Shown here piece by piece: positions 45,946 to 55,734 of a DNA stretch of 64,000 bases. The position numbers and the translations under genes are program-made. Every line of letters begins with the position of its first letter. Positions within the stretch are counted from its first letter, which is position 1. Below the pieces are notes generated by a model. The model did not search any database and had not been told where the DNA came from. It was given only the letters and a program-made list of their open reading frames with translations. This stretch comes from GCA-2715645 sp042095375. Lineage in GTDB: Bacteria; Bacteroidota; Bacteroidia; Cytophagales; MED-G16. The stretch is taken from assembly GCA_042095375.1 (NCBI GenBank), contig JBELBJ010000003.1, positions 1 to 64,000 of the forward strand, in the 5' to 3' direction.

Positions 45946-47772
45946 ATGTCTAGAGAAATTAAGCTTTGTTTAGTTTATAGGGACATGTGGCAATCTTCAG
46001 GAAAGTTTATGCCTAATGGAAAACAGCTTGAAAAAATAGCTGAACCTATTATTAATATGGGTTGTTGGGATAGAATTGAAACTAATGGAGGTGGGTTTGA
46101 GCAAATTCAGTTACTAGCTGGTGAAAATCCCAATAAAGTACTAAGAAAATGGACGAAATCTTTTAACGAAGCAAAAATAAAAACTCAAATGTTAGAAAGA
46201 GGACTAAACGCACTTAGCATGTCTCCTGTTTCTAAAGATATTAGAAAGCTGATGTTTAATGTTAAAAAAAGTCAAGGAACAAATATTTCTAGGTCTTTTG
46301 ATGGATTAAATGACATAAGAAATTTGAAATATTCAATTGAATATTCAATTGATGCAAATATGATATCTCAGTCTTGTTTATGTATAACTCATTCAAATAT
46401 ACACACAGTAGAATATTATATTAATTTGGCAAAGGAGTTAATAAATATGGGGACAAATGAAATAGCCATTAAAGATATGGCTGGAATAGGAAGGCCAACT
46501 TCTTTGGGTAAAATAGTAAGGGGAATAAAGAATTTTAGTCCTAAAACTCTTGTACAATATCATGGACATTCAGGTCCCGGATTTTCTGTGGCATCATCCT
46601 TAGAGGTTGCTAGAGCTGGTGCAGATATCATTGATGTGGCAATGGAACCATTATCATGGGGTACAACTCATGCTGATTTATTAACCATACATGAAGTTTT
46701 AAAGGACGATGGTTTTATTGTAAAAGATATAAACATGAATGGGTATAGAGATGTTAAAAACCTAACTCAAGAATTTATAGATGAAAAATTAGGATATTTT
46801 ATTAACCCAAAAAACCGTTTCATGAATTCTTTGTTAATTGAATCTGGTTTACCTGGTGGTATGATGGGTAGTTTAATGTCTGATTTAGAAAAATCGTTAT
46901 CAAGTTTGAATACTTGGCTATGTAAAAAAAATAAAGAAACTTTAAATATTAATGTGTTATTTTCAATGTTATTGGATGAAGTTAAGACTATTTGGCCTAT
47001 AATGGGTTATCCTCCTTTGGTTACTCCCTATAGTCAGTATGTTAAAAATGTTGCGTTGGGCAATGTTATATTTGGAATAAAGGGAAAAGAAAAATGGGGT
47101 CTGGTGGATGATAATACTTGGGATATGTTGTTAGGAAAGTCTGGCAAACTACCAGGTTCTCTTGGTGAAGAAATAAATAATCTAGCTTTAAAATCAAATA
47201 AAACCTTTTATAATGATGAACCTCAAAATTTATATCCAGATAAACTTGATGGTTTAAAAAAAGAAATGAAAGAAAAGGGTTGGGCATTAGGAAAAGATAA
47301 TGAAGAACTTTTAGAATTTGCTTTGCACAAAAATCAATACATAGATTACAAATCTGGAAAAGCAAAGGAAAGTTTTAATCAGATGATCGAGAAGAGCAAA
47401 AAAATATTAGTTAAAGATGATAATATTGATTCTAAAAATCAGAAAGTAAATTCTACCATAATAGAATTAGATGATTCTAAATATAAAGTAGATTATATTA
47501 TTGAAGATAAAGAAAATAAATATAAAAAAGAGGCTCTCTCTGGAATAGAAGTTTTATCTCCGCTTGAAGGAAAGTTTTATTTAACTAAAAATTCAAATCA
47601 AAATCAAGTGAAAATTGGAGATCAAATAAAAAAAGGAGATACAATTTGCTATATTGAGTCAATGAAAGTTATTAACGCAATTAAATCTGAACATTCTGGT
47701 AAAATTGTTCAAATTTGTTTTGAGAATGGTCAAGAGGTTCTTGATGATGATGTTTTATTTATTTTAAATTAA
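45946..47772 (+). CDS. oadA: Oxaloacetate decarboxylase alpha subunit (carboxyltransferase + biotin domain)
   Basis: Transfers the carboxyl group of oxaloacetate to biotin; the carboxybiotin is then decarboxylated by the beta subunit, driving Na+ export. The N-terminal carboxyltransferase domain contains LVYRDMWQSSGK, GGGFEQIQLL, HGHSGPGF and the metal-site-like IKDMAGIGRP. The C-terminal biotinyl domain has the lysine in ESMKV (K574) instead of the usual AMKM sequence. 608 aa is typical. A related decarboxylase substrate (methylmalonyl-CoA) is less likely because the CT domain is of the pyruvate/oxaloacetate type. Confidence 0.92.
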   Translation: MSREIKLCLVYRDMWQSSGKFMPNGKQLEKIAEPIINMGCWDRIETNGGGFEQIQLLAGENPNKVLRKWTKSFNEAKIKTQMLERGLNALSMSPVSKDIRKLMFNVKKSQGTNISRSFDGLNDIRNLKYSIEYSIDANMISQSCLCITHSNIHTVEYYINLAKELINMGTNEIAIKDMAGIGRPTSLGKIVRGIKNFSPKTLVQYHGHSGPGFSVASSLEVARAGADIIDVAMEPLSWGTTHADLLTIHEVLKDDGFIVKDINMNGYRDVKNLTQEFIDEKLGYFINPKNRFMNSLLIESGLPGGMMGSLMSDLEKSLSSLNTWLCKKNKETLNINVLFSMLLDEVKTIWPIMGYPPLVTPYSQYVKNVALGNVIFGIKGKEKWGLVDDNTWDMLLGKSGKLPGSLGEEINNLALKSNKTFYNDEPQNLYPDKLDGLKKEMKEKGWALGKDNEELLEFALHKNQYIDYKSGKAKESFNQMIEKSKKILVKDDNIDSKNQKVNSTIIELDDSKYKVDYIIEDKENKYKKEALSGIEVLSPLEGKFYLTKNSNQNQVKIGDQIKKGDTICYIESMKVINAIKSEHSGKIVQICFENGQEVLDDDVLFILN

Positions 47773-47774
47773 AA

Positions 47775-48965
47775 ATGAATTTTATAGAAAAGGTATATAA
47801 TATGACGGGAATTGAAGAGTTGTTAGTCTCTCCATCTATAATTATTATGCTAATGATTTCTCTATTTTTACTTTATTTGGGTATAAAAAAGAAATATGAA
47901 CCTTTATTATTAGTGCCAATTGGTTTTGGTATGTTATTGGCAAATTTGCCAGGAGCAAACCTAGGTATTTCTAATATGCTAGAGAATAAAAGCTTAATTG
48001 AAATAGCTCAAAATAATGGGATAATTAATTTTTTATATTATGCTTTGATTAAGTCTGGATTTTTGCCCCCAATAATTTTTATGGGCGTTGGCGCATTAAC
48101 GGATTTTGGTCCTATGTTAAAAAATTTAAGATTGGTTTTTTTTGGTGCAGCAGCTCAAATTGGAATTTTTGTTGTTCTCATATCAGCTACTTTGTTCGGG
48201 TTACCAGCTAATGAAGCAGCCTCAATTGCTATAATTGGAGGAGCTGATGGACCAACAGCTATTTATACTTCTATTATTTTAGCTCCGGATTTACTTGGAC
48301 CAATAGCAATTGCAGCTTATTCATATATGGCATTGGTGCCTGTTATTATTCCTTTTGTTGTTAAGTATACAGTTTCAAAAAATGAATTAAGAATAAATAT
48401 GAAAAAACAAGATGAAAAATTTCCTTCTTCAACTGAAATTAAAAATATTGATACTTTAAAAATTATATTTCCAATTATCATAACGATATTAATTTCTATT
48501 ATAGTACCTTCTGCTGCCCCTCTAATTGGATTATTAATGTTTGGAAACTTGATAAAAGAAATTGGATCATCAACAGCTAGATTATCAAAGGCAGCATCAG
48601 ATACAATATTAAATTCTTCAACAATTTTTTTAGGTTTAACTATTGGAGCCACCATGACACATGAAAGCTTTTTAAATTTTAAAACTTTATCGATTATAGT
48701 TGGAGGTTTAATTGCTTTTATTTTGTCTGTTTTGGGTGGTATTTTAGCTGTTAAAATTTTTAATCTATTTACTCAAAAAAAAATAAACCCATTAATTGGT
48801 GCAACTGGATTGAGTGCTGTTCCAATGGCATCAAGAGTATCTAATGAAATTGCATTAAAACATGATTCATCAAATCATATAATGCATTATGCTATGGCAA
48901 GCAATATTTCTGGGGTAATTGGATCTGCAGTTGCAGCCGGAGTTTTAATTAGTTTTATTTCATAA
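47775..48965 (+). CDS. oadB: Na+-translocating oxaloacetate decarboxylase beta subunit
   Basis: Polytopic membrane protein of 396 aa that couples carboxybiotin decarboxylation to Na+ transport. The family's hallmark GGADGPTAIYTS is present, as are MGVGALTDFGP, GLTIGATM and SAVPMASRVSNE near the C-terminus. It lies 2 bp after oadA. Its product would create a Na+ gradient, to which the nhaD at the window's end also relates. Confidence 0.95.
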   Translation: MNFIEKVYNMTGIEELLVSPSIIIMLMISLFLLYLGIKKKYEPLLLVPIGFGMLLANLPGANLGISNMLENKSLIEIAQNNGIINFLYYALIKSGFLPPIIFMGVGALTDFGPMLKNLRLVFFGAAAQIGIFVVLISATLFGLPANEAASIAIIGGADGPTAIYTSIILAPDLLGPIAIAAYSYMALVPVIIPFVVKYTVSKNELRINMKKQDEKFPSSTEIKNIDTLKIIFPIIITILISIIVPSAAPLIGLLMFGNLIKEIGSSTARLSKAASDTILNSSTIFLGLTIGATMTHESFLNFKTLSIIVGGLIAFILSVLGGILAVKIFNLFTQKKINPLIGATGLSAVPMASRVSNEIALKHDSSNHIMHYAMASNISGVIGSAVAAGVLISFIS

Positions 48966-48969
48966 ATTG

Positions 48970-49914
48970 ATGCTAGATTTTGTTAAAATATTTGCTCCAG
49001 CTACAGTTGCAAATGTATCATGTGGGTTCGATTCAATAGGATTTGCTGTAGATACTATTGGTGATAAAATGACCTTTTCAAAAACCTCAAATAAAGGCGT
49101 TACTATTAAAAATATTACAGGAGCTGAAGGTCTAACTTTAGACCCTACTAAAAATGCTGCTGGTGTAGTTGCCTTAGCTATGCTTAAAGAGTATCCAGTA
49201 GATTTTGGTATTGAAATAACTATGCATAAGGGATTTTCTCCCGGAAGTGGTTTAGGTAGTAGTGCTGCAAGTTCAGGTGGCGCTGCTTTTGGAGTGAATC
49301 AATTACTTAATAAACCTTTCAGTATTTTGGAGTTAACTAAATTTGCCATGCTTGGAGAAGAAATAGCTTGCGGAGCTCCGATTGCAGACAATGTTGCTGC
49401 AGTCATTTTTGGAGGTTTTATTCTTATCAGAAGTTATGAACCTTTAGATGTTATAGAACTTCCTGTTCCTAAAGATTTAAGGGTGGTTGCCATTTATCCT
49501 CAAATTGAAATTAAAACAAAAGATGCTAGAGAAGTTTTACCTAATCAAATTCCTTTAAAGAAAGCGGTTAAACAATGGGGTAATGTTGGTGGTCTAATTA
49601 GCGGTTTATATACTGAAGATTATCGATTGATATCGAATTCCCTTATTGATGTAATAGTTGAACCAAAAAGAAAACATTTAATTCCTTACTTTGATCTTGT
49701 AAAAAAAGAAGCTATGAATGCTGGAGCTCTTGGAGCTGGTATTTCTGGGTCTGGTCCAACTATTTTTTCTCTTTGTGAAGGTGACTCTGTTGTTGAAAAT
49801 GTTTATACAGCGATAAGAGATATTTATAAAAATAAAAATATAAATTTTAAACTGTTTTCATCAAAAATAAATACAGAAGGTGTTAAAATAATGGAAACTA
49901 AAACTGCTTCTTAA
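48970..49914 (+). CDS. thrB: Homoserine kinase
   Basis: GHMP kinase phosphorylating homoserine in threonine synthesis. The N-terminal FAPATVANVSCGFDSIGFA, the ATP-binding PGSGLGSSAAS and the late GAGISGSGPTIF motif are intact. I prefer ATG 48970 over the preceding TTG. The length is 314 aa. It is followed by thrC; both immediately follow oadB and may be co-transcribed with it. Confidence 0.96.
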   Translation: MLDFVKIFAPATVANVSCGFDSIGFAVDTIGDKMTFSKTSNKGVTIKNITGAEGLTLDPTKNAAGVVALAMLKEYPVDFGIEITMHKGFSPGSGLGSSAASSGGAAFGVNQLLNKPFSILELTKFAMLGEEIACGAPIADNVAAVIFGGFILIRSYEPLDVIELPVPKDLRVVAIYPQIEIKTKDAREVLPNQIPLKKAVKQWGNVGGLISGLYTEDYRLISNSLIDVIVEPKRKHLIPYFDLVKKEAMNAGALGAGISGSGPTIFSLCEGDSVVENVYTAIRDIYKNKNINFKLFSSKINTEGVKIMETKTAS

Positions 49915-49942
49915 ATAGAACTTAAAAATAAAATAGTTTAAA

Positions 49943-51241
49943 GTGAGATATTATAGTTTAAAAAGGAAATCTCCAGATGTTAGCTTTCAAGAGGCGGTTT
50001 TAAATGGTTTAGCTCCAGATAGAAGTTTATACTTCCCAGAAAGCATAAGTATTTTACCAAAAAAGTTTTTTGAAAATATTGATCAATATTCTAATGAAGA
50101 AATTGCTTATAAAGCTATTAAGCAATTTATAGGTGATGAAATTCCCAAAGAAGTCTTAAAATATATTATTAAAGATACTTTACACTTTGACTTTCCTATT
50201 ATTCCTATTAATGATTCTATTGTTACTTTAGAATTGTTTCACGGTCCCACTATGTCTTTTAAAGATATTGGAGCCAGTTTTATGGCTAGATGCTTAGGCT
50301 ATTTTAATAGAAAAAATAACAACAAACTTACAGTATTAGTTGCGACCTCTGGTGATACTGGAGGCGCTGTAGCACACGGATTTTTAGGAATAAAGGGAAT
50401 AGAAGTTGTTATTGTTTACCCTACAGGAAAAGTTAGCGATATTCAGGAAAGACAATTAACAACTTTTGGCCAAAATATAACTGCTATTGAATTATATGGT
50501 TATTTTGATGATTGTCAGGAAATGGTTAAAAAGGCTTTTTTAGATAATGAAATTAAAAGAAAACTCACCTCTGCTAACTCTATAAATATTGCACGTTGGC
50601 TTCCTCAAATGTTTTATTATTTTATTGCTTATAAAAAAGTATACAAACAAAAAAAGGAAGTTATATTTTCGGTACCTAGCGGAAATTTTGGTAATATTTG
50701 TGCAGCTATTATGGCCAAAAGACTAGGCTTGCCAATTAAACATTTTATAGCATCAACAAATATTAATGATACAGTACCTAATTACTTAGCTAACGGAGTT
50801 TACAATCCTAAACCTTCAAAAAATACTATTTCAAATGCAATGGATGTTGGAAACCCAAGTAACTTTATACGTATTCAACAATTGTTTGATAATGATTTAA
50901 ATCTTATGAAGAACTCATTTTCCGCTTATTCTTTTACAGATAAAGAAACAAAAAATGCTATGAAACAAATTTATAATAATAGTAAATATTTAGCAGATCC
51001 TCATGGGGCTGTAGGTTATTTGGGAGCTAAATTATTTCAAAAAAAACATTCAAAAAGTTTATGTATTTTTTTGGAAACAGCACATCCGGTAAAGTTTATG
51101 GATATCATAAAAGAAACGCTTTCAGTGAGAATAGCAATTCCTGAACAAATTAAATCTGTTTTAGAAAAAGAGAAAAAATCAATTAAAATAAAAACATACG
51201 AAGAATTAAAACGTTTTTTAAATTCTGAAAAGTTATTGTAA
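49943..51241 (+). CDS. thrC: Threonine synthase
   Basis: PLP enzyme converting phosphohomoserine to threonine. The PLP lysine is in MSFKDIGASFMAR, followed by ATSGDTGGAVAHG and PSGNFGN. The start is GTG 49943; no ATG fits the conserved N-terminus (RYYSLKRKSPDVSFQEAV). 432 aa is normal. Confidence 0.96.
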   Translation: MRYYSLKRKSPDVSFQEAVLNGLAPDRSLYFPESISILPKKFFENIDQYSNEEIAYKAIKQFIGDEIPKEVLKYIIKDTLHFDFPIIPINDSIVTLELFHGPTMSFKDIGASFMARCLGYFNRKNNNKLTVLVATSGDTGGAVAHGFLGIKGIEVVIVYPTGKVSDIQERQLTTFGQNITAIELYGYFDDCQEMVKKAFLDNEIKRKLTSANSINIARWLPQMFYYFIAYKKVYKQKKEVIFSVPSGNFGNICAAIMAKRLGLPIKHFIASTNINDTVPNYLANGVYNPKPSKNTISNAMDVGNPSNFIRIQQLFDNDLNLMKNSFSAYSFTDKETKNAMKQIYNNSKYLADPHGAVGYLGAKLFQKKHSKSLCIFLETAHPVKFMDIIKETLSVRIAIPEQIKSVLEKEKKSIKIKTYEELKRFLNSEKLL

Positions 51242-51263
51242 AATAGGTTATTGAATAATAATT

Positions 51264-51815
51264 CTATTTATCAATCATTTGATTAATTAAATTTTTTGAA
51301 GAATTAGAAACTATTATTTCATCTATAAAATTTTTATCGACAAAATTATTTTTTTTCATTAAATGTATGTGCTCAATGATTTTTTCATAGTAATTTGAAA
51401 AATTTAAAATACCTATAGGTGCTTTTTTAAGTTTTAATTGTTTCCATGTAATTATTTCAAACAGTTCCTCAAGAGTTCCAATACCGCCAGGAAGAGCTAC
51501 AAAAAAATCTGAAATATCATACATTTTTTGTTTTCTTTCATGCATGGAATCTACCAAATGTAATTGAGGTAAATTCTTATTTATTATTTCTTTTTTATCT
51601 AAAAATTTTGGAATAATACCAATTACTTTTCCTCCTTGTTTTTGAACTTCTTTAGCCATTAATCCCATTAAACCAATTTTAGCACCTCCATATACAAGCT
51701 CTAGATCATTTTCTGATATTATTTTAGCTAATTTTATTACTTCTTTTTGAATTAACTTGTTATTTCCCAAACTAGAACCACAAAAAACACAAATTCTTTT
51801 TTTATCCTTTAACAT
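51264..51815 (-). CDS. LOG-family (TIGR00730) Rossmann-fold protein
   Basis: Putative nucleotide 5'-monophosphate phosphoribohydrolase of the lonely-guy type. CVFCGSSLG at the start, YGGAKIGLMG, and the signature PGGIGTLEE are present. 183 aa is typical. Bacterial members release bases from AMP or other nucleotides; a cytokinin role is not implied here. Divergent from glyS. Confidence 0.92.
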   Translation of the reverse strand: MLKDKKRICVFCGSSLGNNKLIQKEVIKLAKIISENDLELVYGGAKIGLMGLMAKEVQKQGGKVIGIIPKFLDKKEIINKNLPQLHLVDSMHERKQKMYDISDFFVALPGGIGTLEELFEIITWKQLKLKKAPIGILNFSNYYEKIIEHIHLMKKNNFVDKNFIDEIIVSNSSKNLINQMIDK

Positions 51816-51860
51816 ATGTATATAAACTAAGTTAAGCCTTTATTTAATTAATCAATATTT

Positions 51861-51868
51861 TATATTTG
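51861..51868 (+). promoter_or_regulatory. Candidate -7 element (TATATTTG) for glyS operon
   Basis: TATATTTG matches TAnnTTTG, with TTT 19 bp upstream (51839-51841). It ends just 4 bp before the glyS ATG, so if used the transcript would be leaderless or nearly so. Confidence 0.4.
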
Positions 51869-51872
51869 CCTA

Positions 51873-53420
51873 ATGTTTGATACCCAAGATAATAATTTAA
51901 AAAAAATAATTTCTCACTCAAAAGAGTATGGTTTTGTATTTCCTTCTAGTGAAATTTATGATGGATTAAGTGCAATATATGATTATGGTCCATATGGTGT
52001 AGAATTAAAAAATAATTTGAAAGAATATTGGTGGAAATCTATGGTTCAATTGAATGATAATATATTAGGGATTGATTCGTCAATTTTTATGCATTCAAAC
52101 ACATGGAAAGCTTCAGGTCATGTTGATGCATTTAATGATCCATTAATTGATAATAAGGATTCAAAAAAAAGATACAGGGCGGATGTATTAATTGAAGATC
52201 ATATAGGAAGAATAAAAAAGAAAAAGGAAAAAGAAATATTAAAAGCAAAAAAAAGATTTAAACAGGCTTTTGATGAAAAAAAGTTTTGTACAACTTCCCC
52301 TAGAGTTTTAAAATATATTAACGAAATAGAAAAAATTACAATTAAACTAAATGATAATCTAAAATCAAATAATCTAAAAGGCTTAAAGGATTTAATTATT
52401 AGTTTGGGAATAAGTGATCCAATTTCTGGAACTAAAAATTGGACGGATGTTCGCCAATTTAATTTGATGTTTTCTACAGATATGGGTTCTGTTGATTCTA
52501 ATAAAAATTTAATTTATTTGAGGCCTGAAACTGCTCAAGGAATTTTTCTTAATTTTTTAAATGTAATTAATTCCAGTAGAATGAGAATACCATTTGGAAT
52601 TGCTCAAATAGGGAAAGCATTTAGAAATGAAATTATAGCTAGACAATTTATATTTAGAATGAGAGAGTTTGAACAAATGGAAATGCAGTTTTTTGTTAGT
52701 CCAGGTTCTGAAATGGAGTGGTATAAAAAATGGAAAAATATAAGAATTAAATGGCATCATGTACTAAACTTAGGTAATGATAAATATAGATTTCATGATC
52801 ATAAAAATTTAGCTCATTATGCAAATGCAGCGTGTGATATTGAGTTTAATTTCCCTATGGGATTTAAAGAATTAGAGGGAGTTCATTCCAGAACTGATTT
52901 TGACCTTAAAGCTCATCAAAAATTATCCGGTAAAAAACTTACCTATTTTGATCAAAAAGATAATAAGGCATTTTTACCATATGTAATAGAAACTTCAATC
53001 GGTCTTGATAGGCTATTTTTAGCAATCCTTTCTGGTTCATATATTGAGGAGTCATTAGATGATGGATCAAATAGAGTTTACCTTAAAATACCTTTTCCAT
53101 TGGCACCTATTAAAGTTGCTGTTTTACCTCTTAATGCTAAAGATAACTTGCCTGATAAGGCTAAAGAAATATATAATCAATTAAAGATTCAGTTTTCAAG
53201 TCAATATGACGAAAAAGATTCAATAGGAAAAAGATATAGAAGACAAGATGCAATTGGAACACCATTTTGTATAACAGTTGATTACGAATCTTTAGAAACT
53301 AATAAAGTAACGATTAGAAATAGAGATTCAATGAAGCAAGAAAGAGTCTCAGTAGATAAAATAAATAAATACTTAGAAGACAATACTTCCCTTAATATTT
53401 TATTAAATCAGTTAGATTAA
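51873..53420 (+). CDS. glyS: Glycine--tRNA ligase
   Basis: Class II homodimeric glycyl-tRNA synthetase. Visible are YGPYGVELKNN, motif-2-like FRNEIIARQFIFRMREFEQMEMQFF, RPETAQGIF and GLDRLFLAIL (motif 3), and the C-terminal anticodon-binding domain starting at LAPIKVAVLP. 515 aa is standard for the archaeal/eukaryotic-like alpha2 type. The next start codon follows the stop directly. Confidence 0.97.
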   Translation: MFDTQDNNLKKIISHSKEYGFVFPSSEIYDGLSAIYDYGPYGVELKNNLKEYWWKSMVQLNDNILGIDSSIFMHSNTWKASGHVDAFNDPLIDNKDSKKRYRADVLIEDHIGRIKKKKEKEILKAKKRFKQAFDEKKFCTTSPRVLKYINEIEKITIKLNDNLKSNNLKGLKDLIISLGISDPISGTKNWTDVRQFNLMFSTDMGSVDSNKNLIYLRPETAQGIFLNFLNVINSSRMRIPFGIAQIGKAFRNEIIARQFIFRMREFEQMEMQFFVSPGSEMEWYKKWKNIRIKWHHVLNLGNDKYRFHDHKNLAHYANAACDIEFNFPMGFKELEGVHSRTDFDLKAHQKLSGKKLTYFDQKDNKAFLPYVIETSIGLDRLFLAILSGSYIEESLDDGSNRVYLKIPFPLAPIKVAVLPLNAKDNLPDKAKEIYNQLKIQFSSQYDEKDSIGKRYRRQDAIGTPFCITVDYESLETNKVTIRNRDSMKQERVSVDKINKYLEDNTSLNILLNQLD

Positions 53421-55733
53421 ATGATTGATTCCCTATCAAATTTTATTGTAAAATATAGACTAATTTTTATCATATCAATTTTATTGACAACTGTATTCAT
53501 GGGTTATAATATGAGATCTGTTGAATACAATTATTCGTTTGCTAAAACAGTTCCAGATACGGATGAAGATATGATTTTCTATCAAAATTTCAGAGAAATT
53601 TTTGGTGAAGATGGTAATATTTTTGCAGTAGGAGTGAAAGATAGTTCAATTTTTGAATTTAAAAATTTTGTTGATTATAAAAACCTGATAAGTAGTATAG
53701 AAAATATAGAAGGTATAAACGGTGTTTTAGGTTTACCTAACCTAAAATCATTAAAAAAAAATGTTTCAGAAAAACGATTTGAATTAGTAGATATTTTCCC
53801 TAACATTTTAAGTGATAAAAAAGAACTTGATAGTCTTTTATCATACTCTAAAAACATTAAGTTTTATTCAGGACAAATTTTAAATTCCTCCGGTGCAATC
53901 AACTTTTTAATAACGATTGATAAAAAGATATTAAACTCTCCTGAAAGAGATGGTTTAATGTTAGACATTTTATCAGAATGTGAAAATTTTGTAAATAGCA
54001 CGGGTATTGAATTAAGATATGCAGGGTTGCCTTACTCAAGATATGTTATGGCAGAAAGCGTTAAAAAAGAATTAAATTTATTTTTAGCACTTTCAATATT
54101 TATTACTGCTCTCATTTTATTTTTTTTCTTTAGATCTTTTAATGCTGTCCTTGTCCCATTAATAATAATAGGTATTGTTGTCATTTGGGTATTTGGATGT
54201 TTAGCTATTTTTGATTTTAAAATCACATTACTTACTGGTTTATTGCCCCCTTTGATTGTTGTAATTGGAATTCCTAATTGTGTATATATGTTAAATAAAT
54301 ATCATAATGCTTTCAGTTTGCATAAATCTAAAAAACAAGCATTGATACATGTTATTAAAACTATTGGTTTGATAACCTTTATTACAAATTTTACAACAGC
54401 GGTTGGTTTTTTTGTTCTAACAGTTACTGATATTAAAATTTTAGGTGAATTTGGTTTAGTTGCTGGAATTAATGTATTAGGAACTTTTTTAGTAAGTATA
54501 ATTTTTCTTCCTTCAATTTATCTTTTACTACCAGAACCAAAAACATCAGACACCAATTATTTAAATAATAATAAACTAAATTATTTAATTAATTTATTTA
54601 CTTATGTTTCAATTAACTATCAAAAAAGAGTTTTTGCCATTACTTTTTTAATTATCCTAGGATCTGTTTTTTACATGTCCAAAATTGAATCGGTTTCTTA
54701 TTTATTAGACGATGTACCGGAAGATAGTAAATTAAAGAAAGATTTGATTTTTTTTGAATCTAATTTTTCTGGAATAATGCCTTTGGAAATCATTATAGAT
54801 ACAAAAGTTAAAAAAGGAATTCAAAATTTAAAAAATTTAAGAAAAATAAATCAACTTGAAAATAAATTAAATTCTATCTCTGTAATATCTCAACCTTTAT
54901 CGATGATTGGTTTTATTAAAGCTGCAAGACAATCTTATTATAATAATAAAATTAATTATTATGATTTGCCGAATTCTAGAGACCAATCTTTTATTCTTAG
55001 ATACCTTTCAAGCGGTTATTTATCTGAGAATTTTCAAGGTAATAATATCTCTAGCTCATTTGTTGATTCTCTTGGTCAAAAGATTAGGATTTCTTTAAAA
55101 GTTGCCGATTTAGGATCAAAAAAATTAGATTCCTTAATAAATAATGTTATAAAACCTGAGGTTGATGAAATTTTTAACAATACAAAAATGGAAGCAAAAA
55201 TAACGGGATCAACATTATTAGCAGTTAAAGGTAACAGGTTTTTGATCACGAATTTATTTCAATCTATGTTTCTTGCTTTTATTATAATAAGTTTAATTAT
55301 GGGATTATTATTTAGAAATTTAACTATGATAATAATTTCTTTAATACCCAATATAATTCCACTAATAATAGCAGCGGGTTTAATGGGCTTTTTTGAAGTA
55401 CCACTTAAACCAAGTTCAGCATTAGTATTTAGTATTGTTTTTGGGATTTCTGTTGATTATTCAATTCATTTTTTAGCAAAATATAGAAATGAATTACTGT
55501 TAACAAATAACATTAAGGAGTCTATTTTAAAAACTATTTCAGAAACCGGGAAAAGTATGGTATTTACCTCATTTATTCTTTTCTTTGGTTTTATTATTTT
55601 TACATTTTCCTCATTTGGGGGTACAATAGTTTTAGGAAGCTTAACTTCTATAATTTTATTTATTGCAATGATTACCAATTTAACATTATTACCTTCGATA
55701 ATATTATATATTAATAAGAAAAAAATTTCCTAA
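53421..55733 (+). CDS. RND/MMPL-family transporter
   Basis: A 770-aa protein with twelve-helix RND topology: a first helix near residue 12-28, a periplasmic loop, helices clustered around 215-370, then a second loop and a helix block after ~615. The conserved TM4-like GLLPPLIVVIGIPNCVYMLNKYHN and the second-half GISVDYSIHFLAKYRNE are MMPL/SSD-type. Likely exports or moves lipid-like compounds (hopanoid or membrane-lipid transport is plausible). No adaptor or outer-membrane channel gene is nearby. It lies directly between two tRNA-synthetase genes, 0 bp from glyS and 1 bp from ileS. Confidence 0.88.
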   Translation: MIDSLSNFIVKYRLIFIISILLTTVFMGYNMRSVEYNYSFAKTVPDTDEDMIFYQNFREIFGEDGNIFAVGVKDSSIFEFKNFVDYKNLISSIENIEGINGVLGLPNLKSLKKNVSEKRFELVDIFPNILSDKKELDSLLSYSKNIKFYSGQILNSSGAINFLITIDKKILNSPERDGLMLDILSECENFVNSTGIELRYAGLPYSRYVMAESVKKELNLFLALSIFITALILFFFFRSFNAVLVPLIIIGIVVIWVFGCLAIFDFKITLLTGLLPPLIVVIGIPNCVYMLNKYHNAFSLHKSKKQALIHVIKTIGLITFITNFTTAVGFFVLTVTDIKILGEFGLVAGINVLGTFLVSIIFLPSIYLLLPEPKTSDTNYLNNNKLNYLINLFTYVSINYQKRVFAITFLIILGSVFYMSKIESVSYLLDDVPEDSKLKKDLIFFESNFSGIMPLEIIIDTKVKKGIQNLKNLRKINQLENKLNSISVISQPLSMIGFIKAARQSYYNNKINYYDLPNSRDQSFILRYLSSGYLSENFQGNNISSSFVDSLGQKIRISLKVADLGSKKLDSLINNVIKPEVDEIFNNTKMEAKITGSTLLAVKGNRFLITNLFQSMFLAFIIISLIMGLLFRNLTMIIISLIPNIIPLIIAAGLMGFFEVPLKPSSALVFSIVFGISVDYSIHFLAKYRNELLLTNNIKESILKTISETGKSMVFTSFILFFGFIIFTFSSFGGTIVLGSLTSIILFIAMITNLTLLPSIILYINKKKIS

Positions 55734-55734
55734 T

